A stretch of 55,642 nucleotides of DNA from Chitinophagaceae bacterium (GTDB lineage Bacteria; Bacteroidota; Bacteroidia; Chitinophagales; Chitinophagaceae), in contig SCQT01000216.1 in NCBI GenBank assembly GCA_004322015.1, positions 1-55,642 of the forward strand. The letters run 5' to 3'. The notes under the pieces were generated by a model. It made no database searches, was not told where the DNA came from, and saw only the letters and a list, made by a program, of their open reading frames with translations. Made by a program: the position numbers and the translations under genes. Below, in pieces: positions 47,754 to 55,642 of the stretch; within the stretch, counting starts at the first letter, position 1, and every line of letters starts with the position of its first letter.

Positions 47754-49928
47754 ATGACTTTTTTATCAAAATCTCTTAAATGGCAACCTGTTTCAGCCAA
47801 AACCAAACTTGCCTTCGGCGGTTGTTTATCTTTTTTGTGGTTAAAAACATCTGTCTTTCTTTTTCTTTTATTTTTGGAATTTTTACAGCCGATGTCGGCA
47901 CAAGACAAAAAGATTAAAATCGCATGTATCGGTAATTCCATCACTTATGGATACACTTTACCCGATCCGGCTACCCAATCTTATCCGGCGCTGTTGCAAA
48001 AGAAAATGGGCAGCGGTTACGAAGTGAAAAATTTCGGGCACAGCGGCGCTACGCTGATGCGTATGGGATATAACCCGTATTACAAAACGAAAGAATTTGC
48101 GGAAGCATTGGCCTTTCATCCTGATATAGCTATTATTTGTCTGGGTGTGAATGATACCGATCCACGCACCTGGCCTGATTATAAAGATGATTTTATTCCG
48201 GATTATAACTGGCTGATTGACACTTTATGTTCTGTAAATGCGAAAATGAAAATTTATGTTTGCTCTCTGATGCCCGTGTTTACCGCGCACCCGAGATTTA
48301 TGGCCAGCACTTTCACGTGGTATTGGGAAGCGCAGAAAAAGATCAGGCAAGTGGTGAAAATCAATCATACAGGATTTATTGATTTGTATTCATACTTTTT
48401 TAATCGTCCGAATTTAATTACCGACAAATGGACCTTGCATCCGAATAAACAAGGGGCCGAAAGAATGTGTAAGGTTATTTATGAAAACATTACGGGTAAT
48501 TTCGGCGGATTAAAATTGGCGGATATTTTTACAAATAATATGGTATTGCAAAGAGATAAGCCTATTCATGTTTGGGGTGTTGCAAATGCAGGAACCGTGG
48601 TAAAAGTTTCTTTTGATCATCAAATAGAAACGACGGCTACACCTTCAGACGGAAAATGGGTAGTCACTTTTCCTGCCATGCGGGCATCTGCTGATCCACG
48701 GATGATGACGATAGAAAATGAAGGGAGGAAAATTGGATATAAGAATATTCTGATCGGTGATGTCTGGTTATGTTCCGGGCAATCCAATATGTATTATTTT
48801 ATGGCTGGGGCAAAGGGCGGAAAAGAAGTAGCGGCAAAAGCTGATCCGAATGAGAATCTTCGCTTATTTAAGTATGTGCCTTTTGCCGAGACGAATGATG
48901 TACCATGGGATTCATTAGATATGGCAAAAGCCGATGATTTGGATTTCTTTCATGGTATCTGGAAGCTGAATAATGAGGCGGCGGTAGACGAATTTTCTGC
49001 AGTGGGCTATTGGTTTGGGAAAAAGATACAGCAGGAAGAACATATTCCGATCGGGTTAATTGAATTAGCAGTAGGTGGTTCTCCTTTAATATCCTGGTTA
49101 GACAGGATAACGTTGGAAAAAGATCCTTTATTTGAGCCTGCATTATATGGATGGCGTCATTCGGATTATCTGATGGCATGGTGCAGAGAACGTGCGGACC
49201 TAAATTTGAAATATGCGCAATCCCCTTTCCAACGATATTCTTATGAACCCTGCTTTAATTTTGAAGCGGGGGTGGCTAAGATCACGAAGTTTCCGATCAA
49301 AGGAGTAATTTGGTATCAGGGCGAAAGTGATGCAGAGAATCCGGAACTATACAGTAAGTTATTCCTTGTCTTTGTAAAGGACTGGAGGAGTAGTTGGGGA
49401 TATGATTTCCCGCTTTATTATGTGCAATTACCAAGTATCATGCGCCCTTCATGGAATCATTTCAGGAATATGCAAAGAAAATTATTAAAAGTGGTTCCTA
49501 ATTCGGGCATGGTTATTACGAGCGATTTAGGAGATTCGATGAATGTACATTATCCGGATAAAAAGCCCGTTGGGTTAAGGATGGCCGATCTCGTTTTACA
49601 CGATACCTATGGAAAAGAAGACATTGTACCGACCGGGCCACTGGTAACAGATGCAGGAAAAAAAAGAAATGAAATTGAGATCAGCTTATTATATAATAAA
49701 GGATTAAAAACATCTGACAATAAACCTTTGATCGGATTTAAAATTTTGAATGATAAGGGATATTTTGTTCCTGTAAAGGCGGTCGTAAAAGATGATAAAG
49801 TTTTTGTAGAAATTCCCGAAGGTGAAACCGTAGAGAAAGTCGTGTATGGATGGAATCCTTTTACAAGAGCAAATTTGGTGAATGGAGCAGGTTTACCTGC
49901 AAGTACGTTTATGATAAAGGTGAAATAA
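47754..49928 (+). CDS. nanS: two-domain sialate O-acetylesterase (SGNH + SASA/SIAE)
   Basis: A 724-residue exported enzyme with two esterase domains. The N-terminal SGNH domain (about 55-255) has IACIGNSITYG (Ser62), HSGATLMR, LGVNDTD and the Asp/His pair near WTLHPNKQG. The second domain (about 260-720) is of the human SIAE/SASA kind, with catalytic Ser344 in SGQSNM, ELAVGGSPLISWL and GVIWYQGESDAEN. It should remove 9-O- and 4-O-acetyl groups from sialic acids so the sialidase can act. The first 45 residues form an unusual hydrophobic signal; an in-frame TTG near 47835 would give a normal-length one. It follows SusD and precedes the sialidase gene. Confidence 0.9.
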   Translation: MTFLSKSLKWQPVSAKTKLAFGGCLSFLWLKTSVFLFLLFLEFLQPMSAQDKKIKIACIGNSITYGYTLPDPATQSYPALLQKKMGSGYEVKNFGHSGATLMRMGYNPYYKTKEFAEALAFHPDIAIICLGVNDTDPRTWPDYKDDFIPDYNWLIDTLCSVNAKMKIYVCSLMPVFTAHPRFMASTFTWYWEAQKKIRQVVKINHTGFIDLYSYFFNRPNLITDKWTLHPNKQGAERMCKVIYENITGNFGGLKLADIFTNNMVLQRDKPIHVWGVANAGTVVKVSFDHQIETTATPSDGKWVVTFPAMRASADPRMMTIENEGRKIGYKNILIGDVWLCSGQSNMYYFMAGAKGGKEVAAKADPNENLRLFKYVPFAETNDVPWDSLDMAKADDLDFFHGIWKLNNEAAVDEFSAVGYWFGKKIQQEEHIPIGLIELAVGGSPLISWLDRITLEKDPLFEPALYGWRHSDYLMAWCRERADLNLKYAQSPFQRYSYEPCFNFEAGVAKITKFPIKGVIWYQGESDAENPELYSKLFLVFVKDWRSSWGYDFPLYYVQLPSIMRPSWNHFRNMQRKLLKVVPNSGMVITSDLGDSMNVHYPDKKPVGLRMADLVLHDTYGKEDIVPTGPLVTDAGKKRNEIEISLLYNKGLKTSDNKPLIGFKILNDKGYFVPVKAVVKDDKVFVEIPEGETVEKVVYGWNPFTRANLVNGAGLPASTFMIKVK

Positions 49929-50004
49929 TTTATTCTGAAACTAAGTAAATCATGCTGAGCCTGTCGAAGCATGGCAAAGAATATTAAATTATAAATTGAC
50001 TAAA

Positions 50005-51126
50005 GTGAAAAAATTAGTTTTAACTCTTTTGATGATTTGCCTGTCTCTTGGCTTTGCATTTTCACAAAGCAAAATAATTCCTGTTTTCATTTCCGGTCAG
50101 GATGGTTATAAAAGTTTCAGAATTCCTGCCATCATAAAGGCTCCCAATGGTGATTTATTAGCCTTCTGCGAGGGTCGTGTGAACGGCGGCGCTGATTTCG
50201 GTCATGTGAATATTGTGATGAAACGAAGTAAGGATCATGGGAAATCCTGGTCTGCTTTGCAGATTGTGGCTACCAATGATTCTCTTCAGGCCGGTAATGC
50301 TGCACCGGTGGTTGATCTGACGGACCCAGCTTATCCGCATGGGAGGATATTCCTTTTTTATAATACCGGTAATGAACCCGAAGGCGATATCAGAAGAGGA
50401 ATAGGAAGGCGGTTGGTTTGGTATAAAACTTCTACCGATAATGGGAAGACTTGGTCTGAACCGGTCAATATTACTTCAGCGGTGAAAAAGCCGGACTGGC
50501 GTTCGTATGCCAATACTCCTGGTCATGCCATGCAATTTATGTGGGGAAAATACAAAGGAAGGATCTATGTGGCAGCCAATCATTCGGAAGGTGATCCTTT
50601 ACCACATTTTGAAGACTACAAGGCACACGGGTATTACACCGATGATCACGGGAAAACCTTTCATTTGAGCGCCGATGTGAGTTTCCCGGGCGGAAATGAA
50701 AATATGGCGACGGAATTATGCGGCAATCAAATGATGTTGAACCTCCGTAATCAGAAAGGGGAACCGAGGTGCAGAATCATTGCAATTAGCAGTGATGGCG
50801 GCGTGCATTGGGATACCACTTATTATGACCGGCAGCTTCCCGATCCCGTTTGCCAGGGCAGCATTATTACTTTAGGATGTAAGCACACTAATACCTTTTT
50901 AGCCTTTTGTAATAATGATGACACCGTTCACAGAAAGGATTTGACAGTACGAATAAGTTTTGACAGCGGCAAGACCTGGGTAAGGAAATATTTAGTGGAC
51001 AAGCAAGGTGAAAGCACCGCCTATTCGGATATTGTCAAATTAAGCCGGCATAAGATTGGCGTATTATATGAAAGAAAAGATTATTCTGGGATTGCCTTTA
51101 GGGTTATTAAATGGAGGCGAGGATGA
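50005..51126 (+). CDS. nanH: exported sialidase (GH33)
   Basis: About 373 residues of a six-bladed GH33 sialidase that releases terminal sialic acid. Signal peptide to about FAFSQ (residue 22). The arginine-triad start is FRIP (38-41), and the catalytic acid/base Asp is near residue 64 in GGADFGH. Asp boxes SxDxGxxW are seen four times: SKDHGKSW, STDNGKTW, SSDGGVHW and SFDSGKTW. The nucleophile Tyr with its Glu partner is in ATELCGNQ and STAYSDIV. The start is GTG at 50005 (VKKLVLTLL...), with a TTG three codons upstream as an alternative. Its end overlaps the next gene by 16 bases, so the genes are coupled. Confidence 0.93.
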   Translation: MKKLVLTLLMICLSLGFAFSQSKIIPVFISGQDGYKSFRIPAIIKAPNGDLLAFCEGRVNGGADFGHVNIVMKRSKDHGKSWSALQIVATNDSLQAGNAAPVVDLTDPAYPHGRIFLFYNTGNEPEGDIRRGIGRRLVWYKTSTDNGKTWSEPVNITSAVKKPDWRSYANTPGHAMQFMWGKYKGRIYVAANHSEGDPLPHFEDYKAHGYYTDDHGKTFHLSADVSFPGGNENMATELCGNQMMLNLRNQKGEPRCRIIAISSDGGVHWDTTYYDRQLPDPVCQGSIITLGCKHTNTFLAFCNNDDTVHRKDLTVRISFDSGKTWVRKYLVDKQGESTAYSDIVKLSRHKIGVLYERKDYSGIAFRVIKWRRG

Positions 51127-53885
51127 GAGATAGAGATTATATTAAATTTTTTTCCTTTTTTAACTGCAAAGGTGCAATCCCGCAAGTGCGGGACGCAAAG
51201 GGGTTTTTCCCTTTAATGTTCTTAGTGTCTTTGTGGGATACTAAAGTGAATTTCAGGTTTTTCCAATTTCTCTCCCACAAAGCCGCAAAGATATTTTTTG
51301 TCTTAGCGTTCTTCGTGTCTTTGTGGGATATTTCCTTCGCACAGATATCTCTTCCCCATTATCCTGATTCATTATTCTCAACCTATTATTGGCAACGGGT
51401 AACCCAATTCAGATTACTGCCTTATACTCAAAATGATATTATCTTCCTCGGTAATAGCATTACTGACGGCGGGGAATGGGTGGAAATGTTTCAGAATAAG
51501 CATGTGCTGAATCGCGGCATCAGCGGAGATGTAACGACAGGAGTTTTAAATCGTCTTGGAGATATTGTTGAACGGAAACCTGCTAAAGTATTTTTATTAA
51601 TTGGGATCAATGATCTCGCCAGAGGCGTGCCGCCCGATACAGTTCTTAAAAACGAACTTTTAATTGTAAGGCTCATTCATCAATATTCGCCTGCCACTAA
51701 GGTTTACGTGCAGAGTATGTTTCCGGTAAATCCAGCCAAACATATTTTTCCCACTCATGTGAACAAAAGAGCGGATATAACATATATAAATCAACATTTA
51801 AAGTCATTTGCAGATTCATTTGGCTATGTATATGTGGACGTATATGATGCTTTAAAGGATAGTAAGGGCCATCTGGATTTGAGATATACAAATGATGGAT
51901 TGCATCTTCTCGGACCCGGATACATGGTATGGAAACATGTGGTATTCCCTTACGTATATGATCTTCAACAGAAGCCATCGCTGGTTCCTTTGCCGCAATC
52001 TTTACAATGGACGGATGAAAAATTTCCCATGTATGCTTGTAAAACAATTTTTGTTGAGAATGCTTCTTTATATAACACAGGGTATGGTCTTCAAGAGATG
52101 TTTGCTAAACAGGGAAGGATAGTTTCTTTGGTCAGCGGGATAAAAAATACTGCCGACCCTGCGATTGAACTAAGGTTGGGAAAAGTGGAAGTGCCCTTAA
52201 ATCCTCAGGCAGCTTATTCGTTGAACGTGACCGATAAAAGAATTATTATTACAGGTAATAATGCACGCGGAGTTTTCTATGGCATTCAAACCTTGCGTCA
52301 GTTGATGCGGGACGATGTTTTTATAAATGGCTGTTATATCAAAGACTGGCCGGCTTTTTCATGGAGAGGCTATATGGTGGATGTGGGAAGAAATTTTCAA
52401 TCCGTAAAACAATTGAAACAACAGATCGGGGTAATGGCTCATTACAAATTGAATATTTTTCACTTTCATTTAACTGAAAATATTGCCTGGCGGTTGCAAA
52501 TAAAAAAGTATCCGCAACTCACTGCCGCTGATAACATGCTTCGTGATAAAGGACAATATTACACTATGGATCAGATGCATGACCTGATCAGGTATTGCGA
52601 GGATCGTTTTATTACTTTGCTACCTGAAATTGATATGCCGGGGCATAGCGATGCTTTTACGCGCGCATTTGGTTTTAATATGCAAAGTGACTCGGGATTA
52701 CAGGTAATGAAAAACATAATGTCTGAAGTGGACAGCACGTATGATATTCCGTATATTCATATTGGCGCTGATGAAGTGAAAATTCACAATAAAAACTTTT
52801 TACCTGAAATTATCAGGCTGATTCATTCTCAGAGTAAGAAAACTATCGGTTGGGCTCCCGGGGGGAATTATGATAACAGTACGATCAGGCAACTTTGGCA
52901 AAGTGAAGGTCCGCAGGAAAGCGGCTATGGAAATGAAGTAATTCGCCATATTGACTCACGTGATTTATATCTGAACCACATGGATCCGTTAAGTGGAGTT
53001 GTGTCAATTTTCGACAGGAAAATTGGCGGTGTGAAATACCAGACCAAAGCTATGCTCGGAGGCGAAATTTGCTTATGGAATGATGATAGGGCTAAGAGTC
53101 AAAAAGATATTTTGCGGATGAACCTTGCTTATCCTGCCATGTTGGCCTTTGCCGAACGGACCTGGCAGGGTAGGGGATATGATGGTTTTCTCACGAATAT
53201 GGGATCCGATACGAGCGCAAGATATCAGGCTTTTAAAAAGTTTGAAAACAGATTGTTAGATCAAAAAGAAGAATTTTTTAAACACAAACCTTTCCCTTAT
53301 GTACGACAGGCGGATATAGACTGGAAAATGTTTGGACCTTTTGAAAATTATGGTGATTCTGCGGCGAAGTTTTGGCCGGAAGAGAAAGGAGCTTCTTTAC
53401 CCGATTCTACTGCTAATTTAGTTCTGAGCGGCGGAACAATCTGGCTGCGCCATTTCTTTGCCCCTTTGGTTTCCGGTAGTTTGAAAGATCCAAAGCCTAA
53501 TACAACCTGGTATGCTTATCGCAGGATTTACAGCCTTGGGGATACAACCGGTTATTTCTGGATAAGCTTTTATAATCCTTCCAGATCGCATGTGGTATCT
53601 ACACCCCGATTAGGACAATGGGATAAAAGAGGAAGCAAAACCTGGATTGACGGGCAATTGATACCCCCTCCTCATTGGACCTATCCAGGAAGAGATGATA
53701 ATTCTGAAAATCCTTTGGTAGATGAAAGTTATGAATATCGTCCGCCGACGAAAGTTTATTTGAAAAAAGGATGGAACAGCATTTTAGTAAAAGCACCGGT
53801 GGAAAGCTTTAGAGGCAAGGATTGGCAGCATCCGGTGAAGTGGATGTTTACCCTGGTGGAGGTAGAGAAGAATAGCTCTAAGTAG
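51111..53885 (+). CDS. SGNH esterase-GH20 beta-hexosaminidase fusion
   Basis: A 924-residue chimera. After a signal-like hydrophobic stretch (about 60-78, end FAQ) comes an SGNH domain with FLGNSITDGG (Ser116), GINDLARG and NDGLHLLGPGY (catalytic Asp/His near 263-266). Then a GH20b-type domain and the GH20 barrel with MVDVGRNFQS, FHFHLTEN and HIGADEVK, in which Asp554 and Glu555 are the catalytic pair. The last 170 residues are beta-rich. It should remove acetyl groups and then terminal GlcNAc/GalNAc from glycans. Its first 78 codons are encoded in repeat DNA (51161-51330), so the true start may be the ATG at 51216. It overlaps the sialidase gene by 16 bases. Confidence 0.88.
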   Translation: MEARMRDRDYIKFFSFFNCKGAIPQVRDAKGFFPLMFLVSLWDTKVNFRFFQFLSHKAAKIFFVLAFFVSLWDISFAQISLPHYPDSLFSTYYWQRVTQFRLLPYTQNDIIFLGNSITDGGEWVEMFQNKHVLNRGISGDVTTGVLNRLGDIVERKPAKVFLLIGINDLARGVPPDTVLKNELLIVRLIHQYSPATKVYVQSMFPVNPAKHIFPTHVNKRADITYINQHLKSFADSFGYVYVDVYDALKDSKGHLDLRYTNDGLHLLGPGYMVWKHVVFPYVYDLQQKPSLVPLPQSLQWTDEKFPMYACKTIFVENASLYNTGYGLQEMFAKQGRIVSLVSGIKNTADPAIELRLGKVEVPLNPQAAYSLNVTDKRIIITGNNARGVFYGIQTLRQLMRDDVFINGCYIKDWPAFSWRGYMVDVGRNFQSVKQLKQQIGVMAHYKLNIFHFHLTENIAWRLQIKKYPQLTAADNMLRDKGQYYTMDQMHDLIRYCEDRFITLLPEIDMPGHSDAFTRAFGFNMQSDSGLQVMKNIMSEVDSTYDIPYIHIGADEVKIHNKNFLPEIIRLIHSQSKKTIGWAPGGNYDNSTIRQLWQSEGPQESGYGNEVIRHIDSRDLYLNHMDPLSGVVSIFDRKIGGVKYQTKAMLGGEICLWNDDRAKSQKDILRMNLAYPAMLAFAERTWQGRGYDGFLTNMGSDTSARYQAFKKFENRLLDQKEEFFKHKPFPYVRQADIDWKMFGPFENYGDSAAKFWPEEKGASLPDSTANLVLSGGTIWLRHFFAPLVSGSLKDPKPNTTWYAYRRIYSLGDTTGYFWISFYNPSRSHVVSTPRLGQWDKRGSKTWIDGQLIPPPHWTYPGRDDNSENPLVDESYEYRPPTKVYLKKGWNSILVKAPVESFRGKDWQHPVKWMFTLVEVEKNSSK
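51179..51330. repeat. repeat cluster encoding the signal region of the GH20 fusion
   Basis: Two direct copies, 51219-51240 and 51309-51330, match at 21 of 22 bases, exactly 90 bases apart. An inverted copy of the core TCCCACAAAG lies at 51273-51282. A hairpin CCCGCA-AG-TGCGGG is at 51179-51192. The copies include CTTTGTGGG, also seen as CTTTGTGGT in the element at 30607-30693. Because 90 is a multiple of 3, both copies encode the same residues (VSLWD). Confidence 0.75.
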
Positions 53886-53950
53886 TAAGGGACAAATTGG
53901 TGATTGAAAATTGAGCATCAAAGATATAGTTAATTTAAAGCAGAAATAAA

Positions 53951-54868
53951 ATGAAATACAAACATTTAGAAGGATTAATCGCAGCTCCTTTTACTCCTAT
54001 GAACGCAGATGGAAGTGTGAACTTAAAAATAATTGGAGATTATTATGCCTTATTAAAAAGAAATAAAGTAAGTGGAGCATTTATTAATGGATCAACGGGC
54101 GAAGGTGTTTCTCAAACGATGGAAGAAAAAAAATCTGTGTGCAAAGCCTGGGCAGATGCCACAAAAGGTCAGAATTTCCCTGTAATCACTTTAACCGGAG
54201 GAACCTGTATTCAAGATAGTATCGAACTGGCTCAATATGCACAGAAGGTGGGCTTGTATGGCCTTGCATTAACCGCGCCTTATTATTTTAAACCTGCAGA
54301 TATAAAACAATTAGCACAATGTTGCGTTGAAGTGGGGAATGCGGTCCCTGAATTGCCATTTTATTATTATCACATTCCTGTGCTGAACGGCACAAGTTTT
54401 CCTATGATTTCTTTAGTAAAAGAATTGGATAATAAACTTCCAAGCTTTGCTGGAATTAAATACACACATGAAGACTTCATGGACTTTTCCAGTTGCTTAA
54501 ATTTTGCAAATGGAAAATATGATATGCTTTGGGGAAGGGATGAAAATTTTCTTTCAGCATGGGTATTAGGCGCAAAAGGAGCAGTAGGAAGCACCTACAA
54601 TTATGCGGCGCCTCTATATAATGATCTGATGGCTGCCTATGAAAGGGATGATTTGAAGTCTGCGCGGGCGTTACAACAGAAGGCTATTGATATGATCGAA
54701 TTATTAGGAAAATATGGTGGCATTGCGACCGGTAAGGCATATATGAAACTGATTGGATTGGACTGTGGTGAATTTCGCCTGCCTGTAAAAAACATGAATA
54801 AGGAACAATTCGGACAATTTAAGAAAGATGCGGAGGCGCTTGGTTTTGATCATTTCAGATCCGTTTAA
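53951..54868 (+). CDS. nanA: N-acetylneuraminate lyase
   Basis: A 305-residue aldolase of the DHDPS/NAL family, cleaving N-acetylneuraminate into N-acetylmannosamine and pyruvate in the cytoplasm. The Schiff-base Lys is 170 in FAGIKYTHED; the assisting Tyr is 140 in YYYHIP; the carboxylate-binding GSTGEG is at 47-52. Length and motifs match NanA rather than dihydrodipicolinate synthase. It is the catabolic centre of the sialic-acid locus, 65 bases after the GH20 fusion gene. Confidence 0.95.
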   Translation: MKYKHLEGLIAAPFTPMNADGSVNLKIIGDYYALLKRNKVSGAFINGSTGEGVSQTMEEKKSVCKAWADATKGQNFPVITLTGGTCIQDSIELAQYAQKVGLYGLALTAPYYFKPADIKQLAQCCVEVGNAVPELPFYYYHIPVLNGTSFPMISLVKELDNKLPSFAGIKYTHEDFMDFSSCLNFANGKYDMLWGRDENFLSAWVLGAKGAVGSTYNYAAPLYNDLMAAYERDDLKSARALQQKAIDMIELLGKYGGIATGKAYMKLIGLDCGEFRLPVKNMNKEQFGQFKKDAEALGFDHFRSV

Positions 54869-54880
54869 TAATTCATTCGC

Positions 54881-55642
54881 ATGAGAAAAATCTCGCTGTA
54901 CATATTAATTTTTTGTACGATTATGATAACATCCTGTCAAACTACCGGCAACAAGTCCTCACCTGCTGTATTACATTTTTCATGGAGAATAGCAGGAGTA
55001 TTACCTTCTTCAAATAATGGATCTCCGTTCGGACTGGCCGGACCAGTAACCGGGGTATCAAATGACAAGCTGTTCATCGGAGGGGGGGCAAATTTTCCAA
55101 CCGGGTTCCCCTGGAACGGAGGGAAAAAAGTCTATCATGATTCTTTGTATGTTTTTGAAAAACAGCATGATTCCCTGATCGCGTTAAGACATGTTTATAA
55201 ATTACCATATCCGCTGGCATATAGTGCCAATTGTCCAACTGATGAAGGTATTGTCGCTGCCGGTGGTGAAAATGAAAATGGCATTTTTAATAAGGTGTTG
55301 CGTATTACCTGGGATAATAGGACTCAGAAACCGGCAGTTTCTTTCCTTCCTTATCTTCCCTTGTCTTTGACAAACAGCGCTATTGCTTTTTATGATCATA
55401 AAATTTATATCGCTGGCGGACAATCGGGATCCTGTGTTTCCAATAAATTTTATTGTTTAGATTTAAAAGATACTTCTGCAGGCTGGGAAACTCTGCCGGA
55501 TCTTCCGCATCCAGTGTCTCACGCAGTCTTATATGTTCAGGGAAATGCTAACGGTGATGAATGTATTTATTTAGTGGGTGGAAGACAAGAACACAAGGAT
55601 TCTATCAGTGATCTGTATAAGGAGGTTTATCAGTTTGATCTG
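54881..55642 (+). CDS. nanM: kelch-type N-acetylneuraminate epimerase, cut by the window end
   Basis: An open frame from an ATG at 54881 to the end of the window, 254 residues with no stop. It has a lipoprotein signal (lipobox ITSC, Cys19) and kelch-propeller blades such as KLFIGGGANFPTGFPWNGGKK, KIYIAGGQSGSCVSNKFYCLD and CIYLVGGRQEHKDSISDLYKE. This matches NanM-like cyclically permuted mutarotases, which interconvert alpha and beta sialic acid anomers after sialidase release. GGGANFP near the start is characteristic of NanM. It starts 12 bases after nanA. The C-terminal blades lie beyond the window. Confidence 0.87.
   Translation, partial: MRKISLYILIFCTIMITSCQTTGNKSSPAVLHFSWRIAGVLPSSNNGSPFGLAGPVTGVSNDKLFIGGGANFPTGFPWNGGKKVYHDSLYVFEKQHDSLIALRHVYKLPYPLAYSANCPTDEGIVAAGGENENGIFNKVLRITWDNRTQKPAVSFLPYLPLSLTNSAIAFYDHKIYIAGGQSGSCVSNKFYCLDLKDTSAGWETLPDLPHPVSHAVLYVQGNANGDECIYLVGGRQEHKDSISDLYKEVYQFDL

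Noticed and set aside
48868-49179. 103-residue minus-strand frame
   Set aside because: Antisense to the SASA domain of the sialate esterase; no features of its own.

Overview
The window looks like chromosomal DNA of a Bacteroidota bacterium, most plausibly of the Chitinophagaceae type. Pointers are a SusC/SusD pair, TonB-dependent receptors, many lipoproteins with short lipoboxes, candidate promoters of the Bacteroidota form (TTTG, about 20 bases, TAnnTTTG), few visible Shine-Dalgarno sites, and short spacers built of simple repeats. The organism call is inference from gene content, not a database match.

Left part (1-16.4 kb): mostly housekeeping and surface genes. It holds a ROK sugar kinase, a decayed sugar permease beside a nucleoside hydrolase lipoprotein, tRNA-Ser(UGA), a CDF metal transporter, an HMG-CoA-lyase-like enzyme, MiaE, a BioF-like enzyme, a penicillin-acylase-family hydrolase, an LTA-synthase-like protein, an LEA-type lipoprotein, WbqC and an arginine-decarboxylase-like enzyme. 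A 119-base structure at 12784-12902 has perfect 10-bp direct repeats, imperfect terminal inverted repeats and two internal hairpins, so it reads as a small non-autonomous mobile element lying against a stop codon.

Middle part (16.4-38.2 kb): a dense arsenic and mercury island. A leftward operon (ECF sigma factor, zinc-finger anti-sigma, small membrane protein, purine nucleoside phosphorylase) diverges from a rightward set (DUF547, CMD/peroxidase-like, ArsR, ArsC, ArsM). The arsenosugar radical-SAM enzyme ArsS and two arsenosugar-type GT-A enzymes lie 8 kb further on. Between them sits an ArsR-controlled mercury operon (ArsR, MerTP, an exported HMA protein, MerA with an HMA domain), a CsoR-like regulator without recognisable copper ligands, a methyltransferase, and a unit of thioredoxin-like, outer-membrane and HMA proteins. 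Beyond are an outer-membrane protein, two c-type heme lipoproteins, a TonB-dependent receptor and an ArsB-type permease. Together these could take arsenate to arsenite, methylate it, join it to deoxyadenosine and turn it into arsenosugar. The nucleoside phosphorylase has Asp where human PNP has Asn243, as adenine-specific MTAP does, so it is a candidate for the step that removes adenine.

Right part (38.3-55.6 kb): a DUF2264 protein, an exported phosphoesterase, a formylglycine-generating-enzyme-like lipoprotein and a Uma2 protein, then a rightward sialic-acid utilisation locus: SusC, SusD, a two-domain sialate O-acetylesterase, a GH33 sialidase, an SGNH-GH20 fusion, N-acetylneuraminate lyase and the start of a kelch-type epimerase cut by the window edge. 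This set would strip acetyl groups, sialic acid and hexosamines from glycans, import the sugar and cleave it to N-acetylmannosamine and pyruvate.
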